Shown: positions 34,932 through 45,671 of the stretch, piece after piece
Layout: each line of letters opens with the position of its first letter
Position numbering within the stretch: position 1 is the stretch's first letter
Source of the DNA: Brachypterus glaber
Taxonomy: Eukaryota > Arthropoda > Insecta > Coleoptera > Kateretidae
Assembly: GCA_958510825.1 (NCBI GenBank)
Contig: OY294044.1
Location: 74,322,895 to 74,386,894, forward strand
Length of the DNA stretch: 64,000 nucleotides
Direction of reading: 5' to 3'
The notes under the pieces: model-generated
What the model saw: only the letters and a program-made list of their open reading frames with translations
Databases searched by the model: none
What the model was told of the DNA's origin: nothing
Program-made: the position numbers and the translations under genes

Positions 34932-35543
34932 AAATTAATTCAAGAATTGTAGTAATGTGTCAGAGTTGCCAATTTGATAAAATGAAAGTAGGGCCGACAT
35001 ATACTCTCTTCCTCGAAAAATCAAATGAACCTAGTTTTCAGAATTTGCATATTGTGCTTAGCTTATGAGAAATTTCATGTGGATCGTTTTCAAATAATCA
35101 CCTTATATTACATTTTTCCAAATACTAATAAATTAAGAATCAGATTTTCAAAGTTCATGTTGTGCACTTAAAAAATGGACAAAGTCTGCTCTCCTATTGT
35201 GTCATATGCCAATTACCAAAAAAACTTTATCCCCGTTAACCATTAAAGTCTAGCTTATGATTTATCATACATAACAGCTTTTTGCAATGAAAACCAAAAA
35301 ATCTCCGGCATAATACCTTCCCCCCATCACCCTTAGATATTTCCTATTAAACGTCCTATGTTAAAACAAATGACTGAATTTAAGCATCTTATTCTGAAGT
35401 TTTAGAAATTTCGATAATTTACATGAAATCAATAAATCGCATGCATTCCTCTGCTTAATATGTCAACTGAAGGACCAGCATTTGATATTAAACGAATTTG
35501 AGAATATTGACTTCAAGTGCTAAGAACCACATCGCATGGATAT
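34932..35543. other. AT-rich DNA, nothing recognised
   Basis: I see no gene or repeat pair. Confidence 0.5.
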
Positions 35544-36333
35544 ACTGGGTGTTTCAAGGTAGACAGATCAGACGATTTGTAGCGTAATTAACAAAGATAT
35601 CAAAATGAAATTTTTACCAGTTAAGGTCGATTCAGGCATAATTATCACTAACTACACTAAACTGAATTAAGAAATTAAGAAAATTAAGAAACATAACCTC
35701 AAATTCTATATTACACTTTTCGTGGTAAGCAACAATTAAGATAAATGAAAAAATATAGCATAAAATAATAATAGTATCTTAAATTATACCATAGAAAAAG
35801 AATTCATAACAATCGTTATCCAAGTCTCAAAATAAAAATGAAGATAGCGACAAATCTGTATTTTAAAAATTCGTACATTTTCAGGGTTAAGAAAAAATAC
35901 AGTAGTTACATAAGCAAATAAAAGGTACTTTTGGAGATAAGTAGGTTTTAAAACAAGATTTTTATACCCAACAACTGCAAATATAGTAATAATCGTCCTA
36001 CGCAATAGATAATTGTTTTTTGTTTTACATATTCAGTCGGGAATTTTATTATAGAATTTTAGTTTATGTTTCTTAATTTTGTTAGCGGCGTCATCTGAAG
36101 CCGCTTGAAGATAGTGACCTTAATCAGATTTGGCATTTAATATCATCTAAAAATTGTTCAAGGCATCCTACTCTTTATGTTGGTGGGGTCGTTACATAAT
36201 GTAAATTCCATTTTTAAAGTTTTTTTAAATTAAAAAGTTACAACAAAGTTAATGTTTTTATTAAAAGAAAGAATTGTATGATAAAGAAAAATTGAAATTA
36301 TTTTAAATGTTGGCATTTTTAAATGTTGTTATA

Positions 36334-37245
36334 TAGGGGTGACCGGGGCTAGTTGTCGCAGGGGTAAGTTGTCGAAGTGCTTATATCTTAAAAAGTAAAA
36401 TATTTTTTTGCGCCAAAGAAAGATTAACCGCTGCGTTACAACAGTGCCATTTATGATTTGTAAACCTAAATGCCATAAATTAAAAGAACATCCAGATAAA
36501 CCTAAAAATGTAAAAATTAAAGAGCCCAGTAATTTTTTTGTGGTAAATATTTTTTCTTATTGTTACTGATTTAAAGCATTAAGATAAGAGAATTTTATGT
36601 ATAATAATAGTTTAAGGTGTATATTATTTGTTGATATTGTCATTTAGAAGTGTTTATTCGTCAATTAGAAAGTACTTGATACATAACGTAAAATTGACCA
36701 CTGGGGCTAGTTGTCGCATTTGGTTTGGGGCTAGTTGTCGCATGATCTGGAGATATGTTCATGGTATAACATTTCCTTTTTGGCATTTTTTTATTCAAAA
36801 CTGTCTAAAAAAGTGAAACTTTGTCGAATAGCAAATAAATTCGTTTATTAAATTATATTAAATTAAAAAAAAATCAAAAAAATATTATTTAATTATAAAG
36901 TTGGAAATTTTGGCATAAAAGTAAAAATTTAGATAACAATCAGCTTGTGGGGAGGCACATGTCTTATTAGTTATTTATAATTTTTATAAATGCCTTTATA
37001 TTTCTTCAAAAAAATATACTCGAAGTGCCGCGACAACGTGCCCCGTGATGGGGCACGTTGTCGCAATTTTCAAGACTTCACAAAAAAAAACATAACTCTA
37101 ATACCCTATAAATTTTCCATGTTTTTTCTTTAAATAATGTTACTGAAACATGCAGCTAAAATTACCATTCGGTCAATTAAAAAAAATACAAAAATAAAGG
37201 AAAAAACTGAATGAAAAGTGCGACAATTAGCCCCGGTCACCCCTA
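36334..37245. mobile_element. Nested TIR element (TAGGGGTGACCGGGGCTA)
   Basis: Inverted repeats of about 26 bp (TAGGGGTGACCGGGGCTAGT...) bound 912 bp, with TA at both ends as the likely target duplication. The word GGGGCTAGTTGTCGC recurs twice inside. A perfect hairpin lies at 37028-37062. No transposase frame is visible; it resembles a Tc1/mariner-type or other TA-inserting MITE. Confidence 0.85.
37028..37062. repeat. Perfect hairpin inside nested element
   Basis: GCGACAACGTGCCCC and its exact complement GGGGCACGTTGTCGC enclose a five-base loop (GTGAT). The arms echo the GTTGTCGC word in the element termini. Confidence 0.9.
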
Positions 37246-37415
37246 CAAAAAAAATGCTTGTGTGGAGCTCTAGCTCAAAAACAAAAAAGAGTAGAGAACT
37301 TTTGTTTGGAGTCAATTGAAGAAAATTATCTCTATATTAAATGGTAAACATTTCATGTTGATCTTTGTTAATAACGCTACAAGTCGTCTTATCTATCTAC
37401 CGTAAAACACCCAGT

Positions 37416-38525
37416 GTTAGCAATAAATATTTTTTTTACGAGCGTACTGGAAGATGACTGTGGAAAGGTCTTTTCCGCAGGCATAATTATTTTATAAAAA
37501 TCAACTAGCTTGAATATATAAACGTGTAAAATTATTGGCTAAGACACTTGTATCCATGACGACCGATCAACATGTCAGCGTCCTAATCTAGTTTGTTTGT
37601 GTCAATTATAAAGTTTTTATAAAATAAAATGATAAAACTTAAAGAAGAAGAGGAAATGTTAACTGAAGAAATAATAAAAATGGCAAATTCAAATTAAATC
37701 TAAAACAAATTTATCATTAATTTTCAACCAAAATAGAATTGGTAATAAATAATGTTTTTTCAATAACTGTTAAAATTGTTTAAATTCTTAATTGTATCAT
37801 GTCATTCTGTCATATGACTATAAAACTCCCATAATATGTCAATAAGCCTCCATTTGCTGGATTTACCCCCAAATGAATAATGTTAGTCAGCCAGCAAGGA
37901 ATATTTTTCTGGCTGAAATAGGTTTCAGCCAGCAAAAAAGGTATAAAATAGTAACTTGGTAATAAATTATAAACAATATCTAGCATATTTTAATTAAAAA
38001 AAATGTAAAATGTTAAAATAAATTTGGGACGCCATTAAACATGTGGGGTCCCACAAACATTTACTCACTTTTATTCACTCCTATATCGCAACGGTTTTTC
38101 TCACAACTGAGCTCAATAGAGGGAATGAACCTTTGAAGTGTTTTAGGAAGAAAGACAAGCGAACGTGCCCATATAATTGTTTAATATAAACTCATTGGGG
38201 TTTGTCAGACCCCTACCTGGTTAACGGAGGGTTAAACGAAACAATACGCTTGTATCTCGTCAACATGGTCACAGTAGTAAAGAGAAACTGTAGTCAGTAC
38301 TATTTCCAAAGGCATTAAAAGTCCATACTAATCCGGCGATGTGCGCAGTTTAGCTGGCTAACTAGCGGGTTAACCAAATGGCTATCAAGACTTAAAAAAA
38401 AGTTTTGTTGTTGGCAATGCACAATATGTGGAGACTTTAGGTAGAATGCTCTCAACAATAAAGTAGCATAACGGTTTTTTTAGTTCACACGTTTATTTTT
38501 ACTACACATTTAGTAATAAATTAGT
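37416..38525. other. No gene recognised; GC-richer patch
   Basis: 38040-38400 is less AT-rich than its surroundings and has no open frame with a motif. I could not match it to any other part of the window. It could be an unrecognised repeat or LTR piece. Confidence 0.4.
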
Positions 38526-39359
38526 TAGGGGGAGATTACTATGAAAGGGACATATTATTAAGTGGGAAAGTGCCTGTTTCTGAGCTATGCTTCGTAATGT
38601 TTGGTTTTGTTTCCATCCTTAGATCGCCCTAGATGTGCGATTAAAAAATAATAAAAAAATGGCAAAGTTTAGGCTGCTGGTTTTTTGACAACTTTAATAA
38701 GTCAGTTATTTTTTTTAATAATTTAGTGTTTGAATTTGGTATATGTAATAGTCTAAAATAACATAAAACATATACCAAATAATCGAATATTAGAGATAAA
38801 GGTAAATACTTCTAGCCTTATTTTTTTGATAATATTGTTAGTATTTTTGAATGGGACAAATTTTGCTCTCTTAAATGGGACAAATATGTTACTACATATT
38901 TCATTCCTTTCTCTTTTGGATAAGAAATGACTCTAATACAGAAAGTGTCCAGGATACTATTCATACAATAATTTGGAACAGCTAATATTGGATATTGGTT
39001 TAATAAAACATGAATCAAAGTTTGTTAAAATTACTTAAAGTAAATTCTATACAAAAAAAAATTAACACATTAACAGCTATTTTTTTGTTATGAAATGACA
39101 TTATAGGTTTATTGTTAGTATTTATAGTGATAATAATAATTATTTTTATGATTTGTTTAATAGCAATTTTGTATTTTTGTCCCATTCAAAAATACCGTGT
39201 ACTTGAATGGGACAAGTTAGTTTTTTTTTTAATGCTTGTAATTTTGCTAAAAATAAATATTATTCAGGTTTAACCCTTGGACTTTTTATATTTAAATTTT
39301 CATTTAAACTGTTGGCAGCCGTTTAAAAAAAGTGTCCCATTCATGGTGATCTTCCCCTA
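38526..39359. mobile_element. TIR element (TAGGGGRAGATYACYATGAA)
   Basis: The inverted ends TAGGGGGAGATTACTATGAA and TTCATGGTGATCTTCCCCTA are 834 bp apart with TA at each edge. The word AATGGGACA recurs inside in both orientations. The layout is the same as the element at 36334 (TAGGGG start, terminal word repeated internally), but the sequence is different. The 66-residue minus frame has no motif. Confidence 0.78.
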
Positions 39360-40023
39360 CATATACACAGAACCTCAAATAATATACCTTATCATATGTA
39401 TGTATATTAATTATATGTATAATAAGCACATGACGTCGAAATATAGTGTATAAATTTAATTCGTTGCTAACTTAATGTTCTACTCTTTTTTGGCGAGGAT
39501 AACTCATACAACATTTTAGCAAGAAACAGTGCGCCTTAAAGGGTTTATTTTAATAAATTTTCTTGGTATATGTAAATATAGTTAATTAGGTGTACTAAAT
39601 GAATTTAAACCAGAAAATTATTATGCAATTATGAATGTTATTTCTTTGACTTCAGCGTAAAGTGGCTCTGAAAGTCGATTAATCTACTTTATCTTTCATC
39701 ATGAAAGCGCTTTTGCTGACTAAAATAATATACTATTGCGGTAAAATATACGGAACGGTATCATTTATTATATTTATCTGTAAATTTAATTAATAAAATT
39801 ATATTATGTACCCATGGGTTATATTTAGTTATACATAGCGATACCGCAATTAAATTGGTATGTAGGTACGTCATACAGTGTATGTTATTCTTGTTTCAAG
39901 AATAACATTTTTATTTTAACTGTAAAAGTTATTTCAAATAAGAATAATAAATATTTGATGATACTGCAATACGTACTTGCGAATAAATTAAGTTTTTCTA
40001 TTTTCTATTAGTTTAAGAGCACT
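39360..40023. other. AT-rich DNA, nothing recognised
   Basis: I see no feature here. Confidence 0.5.
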
Positions 40024-40311
40024 GGAGAGAATGGATGTGCTGGGAATACAAACAGACCAACCAACACCATGCTGTTTTTGAAGTAAAAAAACTGGAAAAA
40101 AATTATAATTTTAAATCAAATTAAAAAAAAGACTAAAAATATATTTAAACTTGTGAAACTTTTATAATATTTAAAAGTATAGATTAATTCCAAGGGGGCC
40201 ATGGCCTCCGGGCCCCCGTAGACGGCGCTTATGAATCTAACGATACCAATATATCAAAATACAACACATTGGACATGGTCTGTTTGTATTCTCAGTTCTC
40301 CATATCTGGTT
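40024..40311. mobile_element. Possible MITE (GAATACAAACAGACCA)
   Basis: The left end GGAGAGAATGG...GGGAATACAAACAGACCA pairs with TGGTCTGTTTGTATTCTC...TCTCC at the right, 288 bp apart. A G/C patch (GGGGGCCATGGCCTCCGG) lies inside near 40195. Confidence 0.55.
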
Positions 40312-41002
40312 AGACGAACATGAGAAAACTATAACTATATTCATTTTAAGCAGCGTCAGACTGGGAGCCTATTAGGCAAAGGGTGCCCCAAAAAAAAAGG
40401 ACCAATGGTTGGGGTATCCACATATCTAAAAAAGGGAAAAATTAATGATCAAGTATTTTTGTGGCCGCTGAAACCGAATCCTATGTTAAAAATTAAAAAA
40501 ATCAGTATGGCGTCGAATCAATTTTGAATTTTAAACATCGGATTTGGTTTTAGCGAACTCAAAAATACTGAATTACTAATTTTCAGCAGAAAAATAATGA
40601 AATTTTTAAAATTTCGACGCCATATTTGATCCGCCATTATAAACTTTAAAAAATTTTAACATAGGAACCTCAAAAACTATAGAATACCCAATTTTAAACA
40701 CTAACAATCTTTCAACATTCTGACTAATTTTTCTATTTTGGGATCTTATCTCGAAACTGGTGTGTAGTAGAAAACTTTTATTATCAGGCTAGTTAGGTAG
40801 ACTTAGAATCCGCTAACAGAACTTCAAATTTTTTTTTTTTATTTTGTAGAGCTGTGTTAGCAATTAATTCTAAGTATACACTTTTTTAAGTAGTAAAGGC
40901 CACGCCTTGCATTGTTGGTAATAAAAAACAACTAGCTTTGGCTTTGGGTGACCACATTTGCTTGGTTGCCCACCAATGAATTCAAGCATACTTTTTTATG
41001 TG
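40312..41002. other. AT-rich DNA, nothing recognised
   Basis: I see no gene. A few pieces (GAAACCGAATCC, GATTTGGTTTTAGCG) look like inverted degenerate words near 40460-40560. Confidence 0.4.
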
Positions 41003-41277
41003 CACTGAAAAAAAGAATCGTTTGCGGTAATGGCAAGTGGTCTTATCTCAAAAGAAAAATTCTTGGGCCAAAGTATCTAAGATTAACAAGATAAATGGTT
41101 TTTGCCTCAAATGCGCCAGGTCCAAGAGAATTTTAAAAATATTTCAAGAGCGACACATTTCTTGGGACAAGATTATTTAAAATACTTTTGTTTAAAGATA
41201 CACAACTTTTAAGCTAAAAGAATAACTGCCAAGAGTGTTGACTACTTTGTGCCAAGAACGTGATTTTTTGCAGCGTG
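41003..41277. mobile_element. Possible MITE, CACTGAAAAAAAG ends
   Basis: The left end CACTGAAAAAAAGAATCG and the right end TGATTTTTTGCAGCGTG are imperfect inverted repeats. The interior words CTTGGGCCAAAG and CTAAGATTAACAAGAT resemble those of the element at 57230. Confidence 0.5.
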
Positions 41278-42117
41278 TGTAAAATTTTGTAACGCAGAAC
41301 TGCGTTCTGCAAAAAAATTATAATAATTTAATTTTTTGAAAATTTGGCGAAGGCGCGTATACCGGGTGGACCATTTAGAGTGTTACAAGTCGATATCTCA
41401 GAAACCGTAAGAGATATGTTTTTCAAATTTGATAATAAGCTTCATTAGCAAGGAGGACCCCTTTTTATTAAAGTAGATTTTTTTACCCACACCCTTAGGC
41501 AGGGGAGGGGGTAGCTTTAAAATTTTAAACGGAATTGTGTTTTTTGTCAGATTCAAATTCAGCAAAAAAAGTTACATAAATGACCAAAAAAGTTTTTTTT
41601 AACTGTCAAATTAGGCTGTCAAAAAAAGTACAAAGATGCCAAGGCTAAAATGTTACAAATCAAAACTCAGAAATCGTAACAGATTTATTTTTTTAAATAC
41701 TTTTAGGTATTTACCTAATAAATGGTTGGACTTTTAAACAAAAAATAACAATTTAATACAAATTCGAGAACAATTCAGTAATAGTTCAAACAAAGTTCTT
41801 GTTCCAAAATAGGTTTAAATTGTTTCTATAATAATTTTAGTAACTACCTTCCCCACCTAAGATATGGGTTAAAAAAAATCTTCTTTAATAAAAAGGAAGC
41901 CCTCTTGATATTAAATCTTATTACTAAATTTGAAAACATATCTGTTTTTAAGATATCGACTTGTAACACTTCAAATGGCGTGTTTTTTTATTTTTTTCAA
42001 CAGCCTCATTTGACAGCTGAAAAAACTTTTTTGGTTAATTATGTAACTTTTTATGCTGAATTCAAGTCTAAAAAACCATCCTTATTTCATTTAAAATTTT
42101 AAAGTTACTCCTCCCTA

Positions 42118-42368
42118 CACTGATAAAACAGTTTCTTTTTGTGTATAAAATATTTGGTTGGATATGGCCAACTGAATTATTTGGTTGTGACAAATAAGTT
42201 TATTTCTGTCAAATGAACTATTTTGTTGTCATTAATAAATGATTTTGAAATTAAAATATTTATTTACATGAACTAAATATCTATTTGACTCAAATAAAAT
42301 ATATTACTCACAACCAAATAATTTCATTGGCCAGATCCAAATAAATCTCAATTATCTTTTTATCAGTG
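42118..42368. mobile_element. MITE 1 (TA-CACTGATAAAA)
   Basis: This 251-bp element has termini CACTGATAAAA / TTTTATCAGTG, with TA duplicated at 42116 and 42369. The opposite arm of the surrounding foldback reads straight through this point. Inside, AAATATTTGGTTG and its complement recur, giving nested palindromes. Confidence 0.92.
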
Positions 42369-42435
42369 TAAAGGTGTGGATAAAAATAAATCTGCTTTGA
42401 TAAAAAAGGGTCCCCATTGGTATTAAAGCCTGTTA

Positions 42436-42679
42436 CACTGATAAAACCGATTTATTTGGATATGGTCAATTCAATTATTTGGTTGAGAGTAACAAATTTT
42501 ATTTGAATCAAATAAATATAAAGTTCACGTAAAAAAATATTTTAATTTCGAAATTATTTATTAATGGGAACAAAATAGTTTATTTGACACAAATAAAATT
42601 TATTTGTTACAACCAAATAATTAAATTGGCCATATCCAACCAAATATTTTGTTGACACAAAAAAACTGATTTATTAGTG
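42436..42679. mobile_element. MITE 2 (TA-CACTGATAAAA)
   Basis: This 244-bp sister of MITE 1 sits in the opposite orientation relative to internal words. TA is duplicated at 42434 and 42680. The empty site is confirmed by the left arm of the foldback. One end has a changed base (TTATTAGTG). Confidence 0.9.
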
Positions 42680-42735
42680 TACCAAATTTGAAAAACATAT
42701 GTTACGGTTTTTCAGATATCGACTTGTAACACTTT

Positions 42736-42999
42736 AAATGGGTTACCAAGTATTAAAAATATTAACTGATAAACCTGTTTATTTGTACAAAATATTTGGT
42801 TGGATATGGCCAATTGAATTGAATTTAAATATTAAAGTACGTGACTTTAGAACTATATTATTTTTAACAAAAATTAAAGAACATTTATGTAGGATCATAA
42901 CTTCCCTATCCATTTGTAATTAAATATTCAGTTACAAATGGATAAGAAGTTATGATCCTCTAAAAATATACTTTAATTTTTGCTAAAAACATTATAATG
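42736..42999. repeat. Palindromic MITE piece
   Basis: It contains TACAAAATATTTGGTTGGAT, as in MITE 1. It also has a hairpin at 42893-42958 with arms GGATCATAACTTCC..TATCC and its complement. 43430-43555 repeats some of these words and ends TTTTTACAGTG-TA. Thus 42750-43555 may be one element split by the repeat at 43000-43420. Confidence 0.55.
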
Positions 43000-43420
43000 G
43001 CGATTTCTCCCGTTAGATTAGATAGACACAAAAGTTCTACCCAAAAAGGATAGAAGACATACATACACTCCCACTTCCACCCAACCAAACAAATTCTGTA
43101 TTTGTTCTTTGTTGAACAAATACAATATTTACTTGGCCGGGCGAAAAGTGTAACTATTTATTTTTATTAAAGAAATTACTGGCGCCATCTAAATTTTAGT
43201 AGAATTATCTTATTCTACAGATTCACATTAGCTATGTTCGTTCGTGCCGCTCACTGCTACACTTTCCGGCCAACCAAATAAATACTGTATTTGTTGTATG
43301 AAAAACAAATACAGTATTTATTTGGTTGGCTGGAAAGTGTAGCACAAATGAGATAGAGATAGGGTAGACGTCTTTTGTTTCATAATTCTAGTTGTAGAGA
43401 GCTCTATTCTAAAGTCACGG
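43000..43420 (-). mobile_element. 430-bp repeat, copy 1 (inverted pair with 53015)
   Basis: This is the reverse complement of 53015-53430 with few differences. It carries two hairpins. One is at about 43268-43335 with arms around CCAACCAAATAAATACTGTA, and one at about 43083-43140. No coding motif. It is present in only two copies here, in opposite orientations 10 kb apart. Confidence 0.88.
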
Positions 43421-43676
43421 ACTTTAAAATTTAAGGACGGACATGAAATGTTGCGTGTGTTTAACAAAAACTAAATTGGATGTTAAGTATAATAACTTAC
43501 GATTTCCTAGCCATTTGCAACTGAATATTCAGTTTACTTTTTACAGTGTACAGGACAAGTTATCCTCTAGTCCAAACCAAATTTCCTTTCGATTAGATAT
43601 AGTGCGGCAGTTGTTGTAAAGATTTACAGACATAGTTAATCTCGTCTTAGAGATCCCTAAATCTTATCCTACATAT

Positions 43677-44215
43677 CGCCTTGTAAATTTCGAAACATCT
43701 TATCTGAATAATGGGAACTTGCCAGAGACTAGAAATTATTCTTTTTTATGAAATTAGTAGGGTAGTAATTTAATAATTGACTAATTTATATGAATAAGAA
43801 CTTATTCTTAAAGGAGGATTGGTGTAGTGGACTACCGCGTCGTAGTTGACGAGTTTACTACCCAAATAACGTGAGTTCGATTCTCACCGGCGCCGATTTG
43901 CCTTTTTCAGTTAATTAATAATTGAAATTTGGTGAAGGCGTAAGTGAAGCGGACACTCCCTATAAATTGGTTCAAAAGTCAATTAAAGCCGGTGGTTCCC
44001 TCTACTACTAGCCCACACAAGTCCTGGACTTAGGGGATGCTTAATTAAGTAGAATAGTACGAGGTTAAATAAAAATGTAATGTAAAAAATGTAATGTTTA
44101 TATGTAATTAATAAGGTTCTAAATAAATACCTTATTAATTGTTTAAAAAAGGATAATTTGTTATACCTGTCAAGTAGTCATTTTTCAGATACGATGTTTC
44201 GGAATTTTAAAGGCG
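43677..44215 (-). mobile_element. MITE, CGCCTTGTAAAT family, copy 2 with SINE
   Basis: This is the reverse-oriented sister of 6914-7167, flanked by ATAT. It is split by the SINE at 43811-44097. The uninterrupted sister gives the empty site within an AT-rich run. The element therefore predates the SINE insertion. Confidence 0.9.
43811..44097 (+). mobile_element. tRNA-derived SINE, copy 1
   Basis: The head resembles a tRNA with RNA polymerase III boxes: a degenerate A box (TTGGTGTAGTGG) and B box GAGTTCGATTC inside GTGAGTTCGATTCTCACC, ending GGCGCC. A body shared with copy 2 (47924-48172) follows, including GCCGGTGGTTCCCTCTACTA and TAAGTAGAATAGTACGAGG. The A-rich tail repeats AATGTAATGTAAAA. 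SINEs have no gene and depend on a LINE for movement. Confidence 0.9.
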
Positions 44216-45089
44216 ATATCTCGTTTTTTTTTCAACGATAATTTAAAATTACACTGAGGAGTAAAAGTGGTATTTTGTTGCTATTTCGTTTTCTGATCTC
44301 GCTTTACTTGTCAGTTAAACCTACTATTAAATTTATGACTTTTTCTCCTAATAAAAAATATACTGTTTTGATTGCCACTACACACCTCATCAAAATGCAC
44401 ATTAAAAAATTATGGAGTAATTTTTTTGCCAATATGCATGAAAAAGTTAAAGCAAAAGTTTAATGCTCGTAGCTATAAATATTCATGAAAATACATTTTA
44501 GCGGATATTTACACCCGAGTAGGATTAAAAGGTGATAAATCCAACTTTTGAAAAATCGCAAAATTTGTCATTCTTTTTGTACGGGACTTATATATCTTAA
44601 AAATGTGACATTTTATTCAGATTAATGTGAGTTATAATTGGTATCAAAACTACGAGAAAATATTAAATATTTTTCGAAAAAAAATAAAAAAATAGTTTAG
44701 ACTTACACCTTTTTAACCGAGTCGCAGAATAGAAAAACTTTTCTGTAAAAAAGCGCTTTAAAACGTCTCATGAAATATGTGCAAAAATGTGTACTAAATA
44801 TTTTTTGTTTTTTTTATTTTCCTTTTTTTACTGGTTTTGTATTTTCTTATAACCTACTTAATTACCAAAAAAATTAGAGCTAAACACTTTTTGAAGCATT
44901 TTTACTACCCCAAAGATAGACTTTTTAAACTTTTGATCCAAATATCGATTTTTATTTTTTAAAATCAACACTTTGAAAAATACTTTGACGCATGTTTCAT
45001 AGTTCCTGGAATGTAGACTTAAGGGTATAAAAAATATAATTTTTGAAAAATTTGGTCTTATCATCTTTTGATCCTACATGTAATACCTC
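44216..45089. other. AT-rich DNA, nothing recognised
   Basis: The frames at 44275-44463 and 44858-45064 have no motif. Confidence 0.45.
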
Positions 45090-45091
45090 TA

Positions 45092-45634
45092 GCACGGTGT
45101 TTTTTTTGCAAATTTTAACTTTTTGTTTCCGACCTCTGATTTTTTTTTCATAAATTGTTTAAATACATCAGAAGAAGTAATTTAGGCAAATATAAAAAAA
45201 AATTGTTCGGGCCGATCATTTTTTACGTTTTTTTCTAATTTATATATCAATAAGGTTATTATTTACGATCACTTCATTACAAAAATGCTTATCCGAATAT
45301 GCAAAAAAAAATTGATTTTTTGGTCGGCTTCGCCCATAACAAAATAAAGAGCTCAAAAAAATTTACGCCTTTTGGAGATAAGCATTTTTGTAATATAGTG
45401 ATCATAAATAATAACTTTATTATTATGTCTAAAATATATATTGAAGTTCAAGTACGTAATATGTACATATTATAATAAGTTAGAAAAACCTTAAAAAAAA
45501 ACGATCGGCCCGAACGATTTTTTTTATATACCTAAATTACTTGTAATGGTTTGTTTAAACAATTTATGAAAAAAAAAATCAGGTTTCGCAAACAAGAAGT
45601 TAAAATTTGCAAAAAACCACCGTGTATATACATA
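45092..45634. mobile_element. 540-bp foldback, CACGGTG ends
   Basis: The arms begin CACGGTGKTTTTTTGCAAAT on both ends. They share CATAAATTGTTTAA and TTCGGGCCGATC, meeting near 45320-45400. The ends match the left end of the foldback at 21512, so both belong to one family. Confidence 0.85.
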
Positions 45635-45671
45635 AAAAAATTATGTATAACTTTTATTTTCAGGAAATATG

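Larger units (their letters stand above)
35544..37415. mobile_element. TIR element (ACTGGGTGTTT) carrying a nested element
   Basis: Terminal inverted repeats of about 70 bp (ACTGGGTGTTTCAAGGTAGA on the left, with GTAGCG and AACAAAGAT conserved) bound 1872 bp. A second element (36334-37245) sits inside, leaving a host of about 960 bp. The host interior has no frame with a transposase motif; the frame 35784-36005 has none. Confidence 0.82.
41363..42735. mobile_element. Foldback (TACCGGGTGGACC) with two nested MITEs
   Basis: The left arm (41363-41640) and right arm (41985-42735, once the two MITEs are set aside) are reverse complements over about 280 bp. They end in ACCATTTAGAGTGTTACAAG / CTTGTAACACTTTAAATGG. 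A third, partial arm copy lies at 41840-41985. The uninterrupted left arm gives the empty site for both MITEs in the right arm. No transposase frame is visible; the 65-residue frame at 41905 is in an arm. Confidence 0.85.

Noticed and set aside
38040..38400. LTR or solo-LTR
   Set aside because: It is GC-richer than its surroundings, but I found no TG...CA boundaries, target duplication or second copy.
43811..43895. Functional tRNA genes at the two SINE heads
   Set aside because: The cloverleaf is incomplete and the heads are fused to a shared non-tRNA body, so they are SINE heads.
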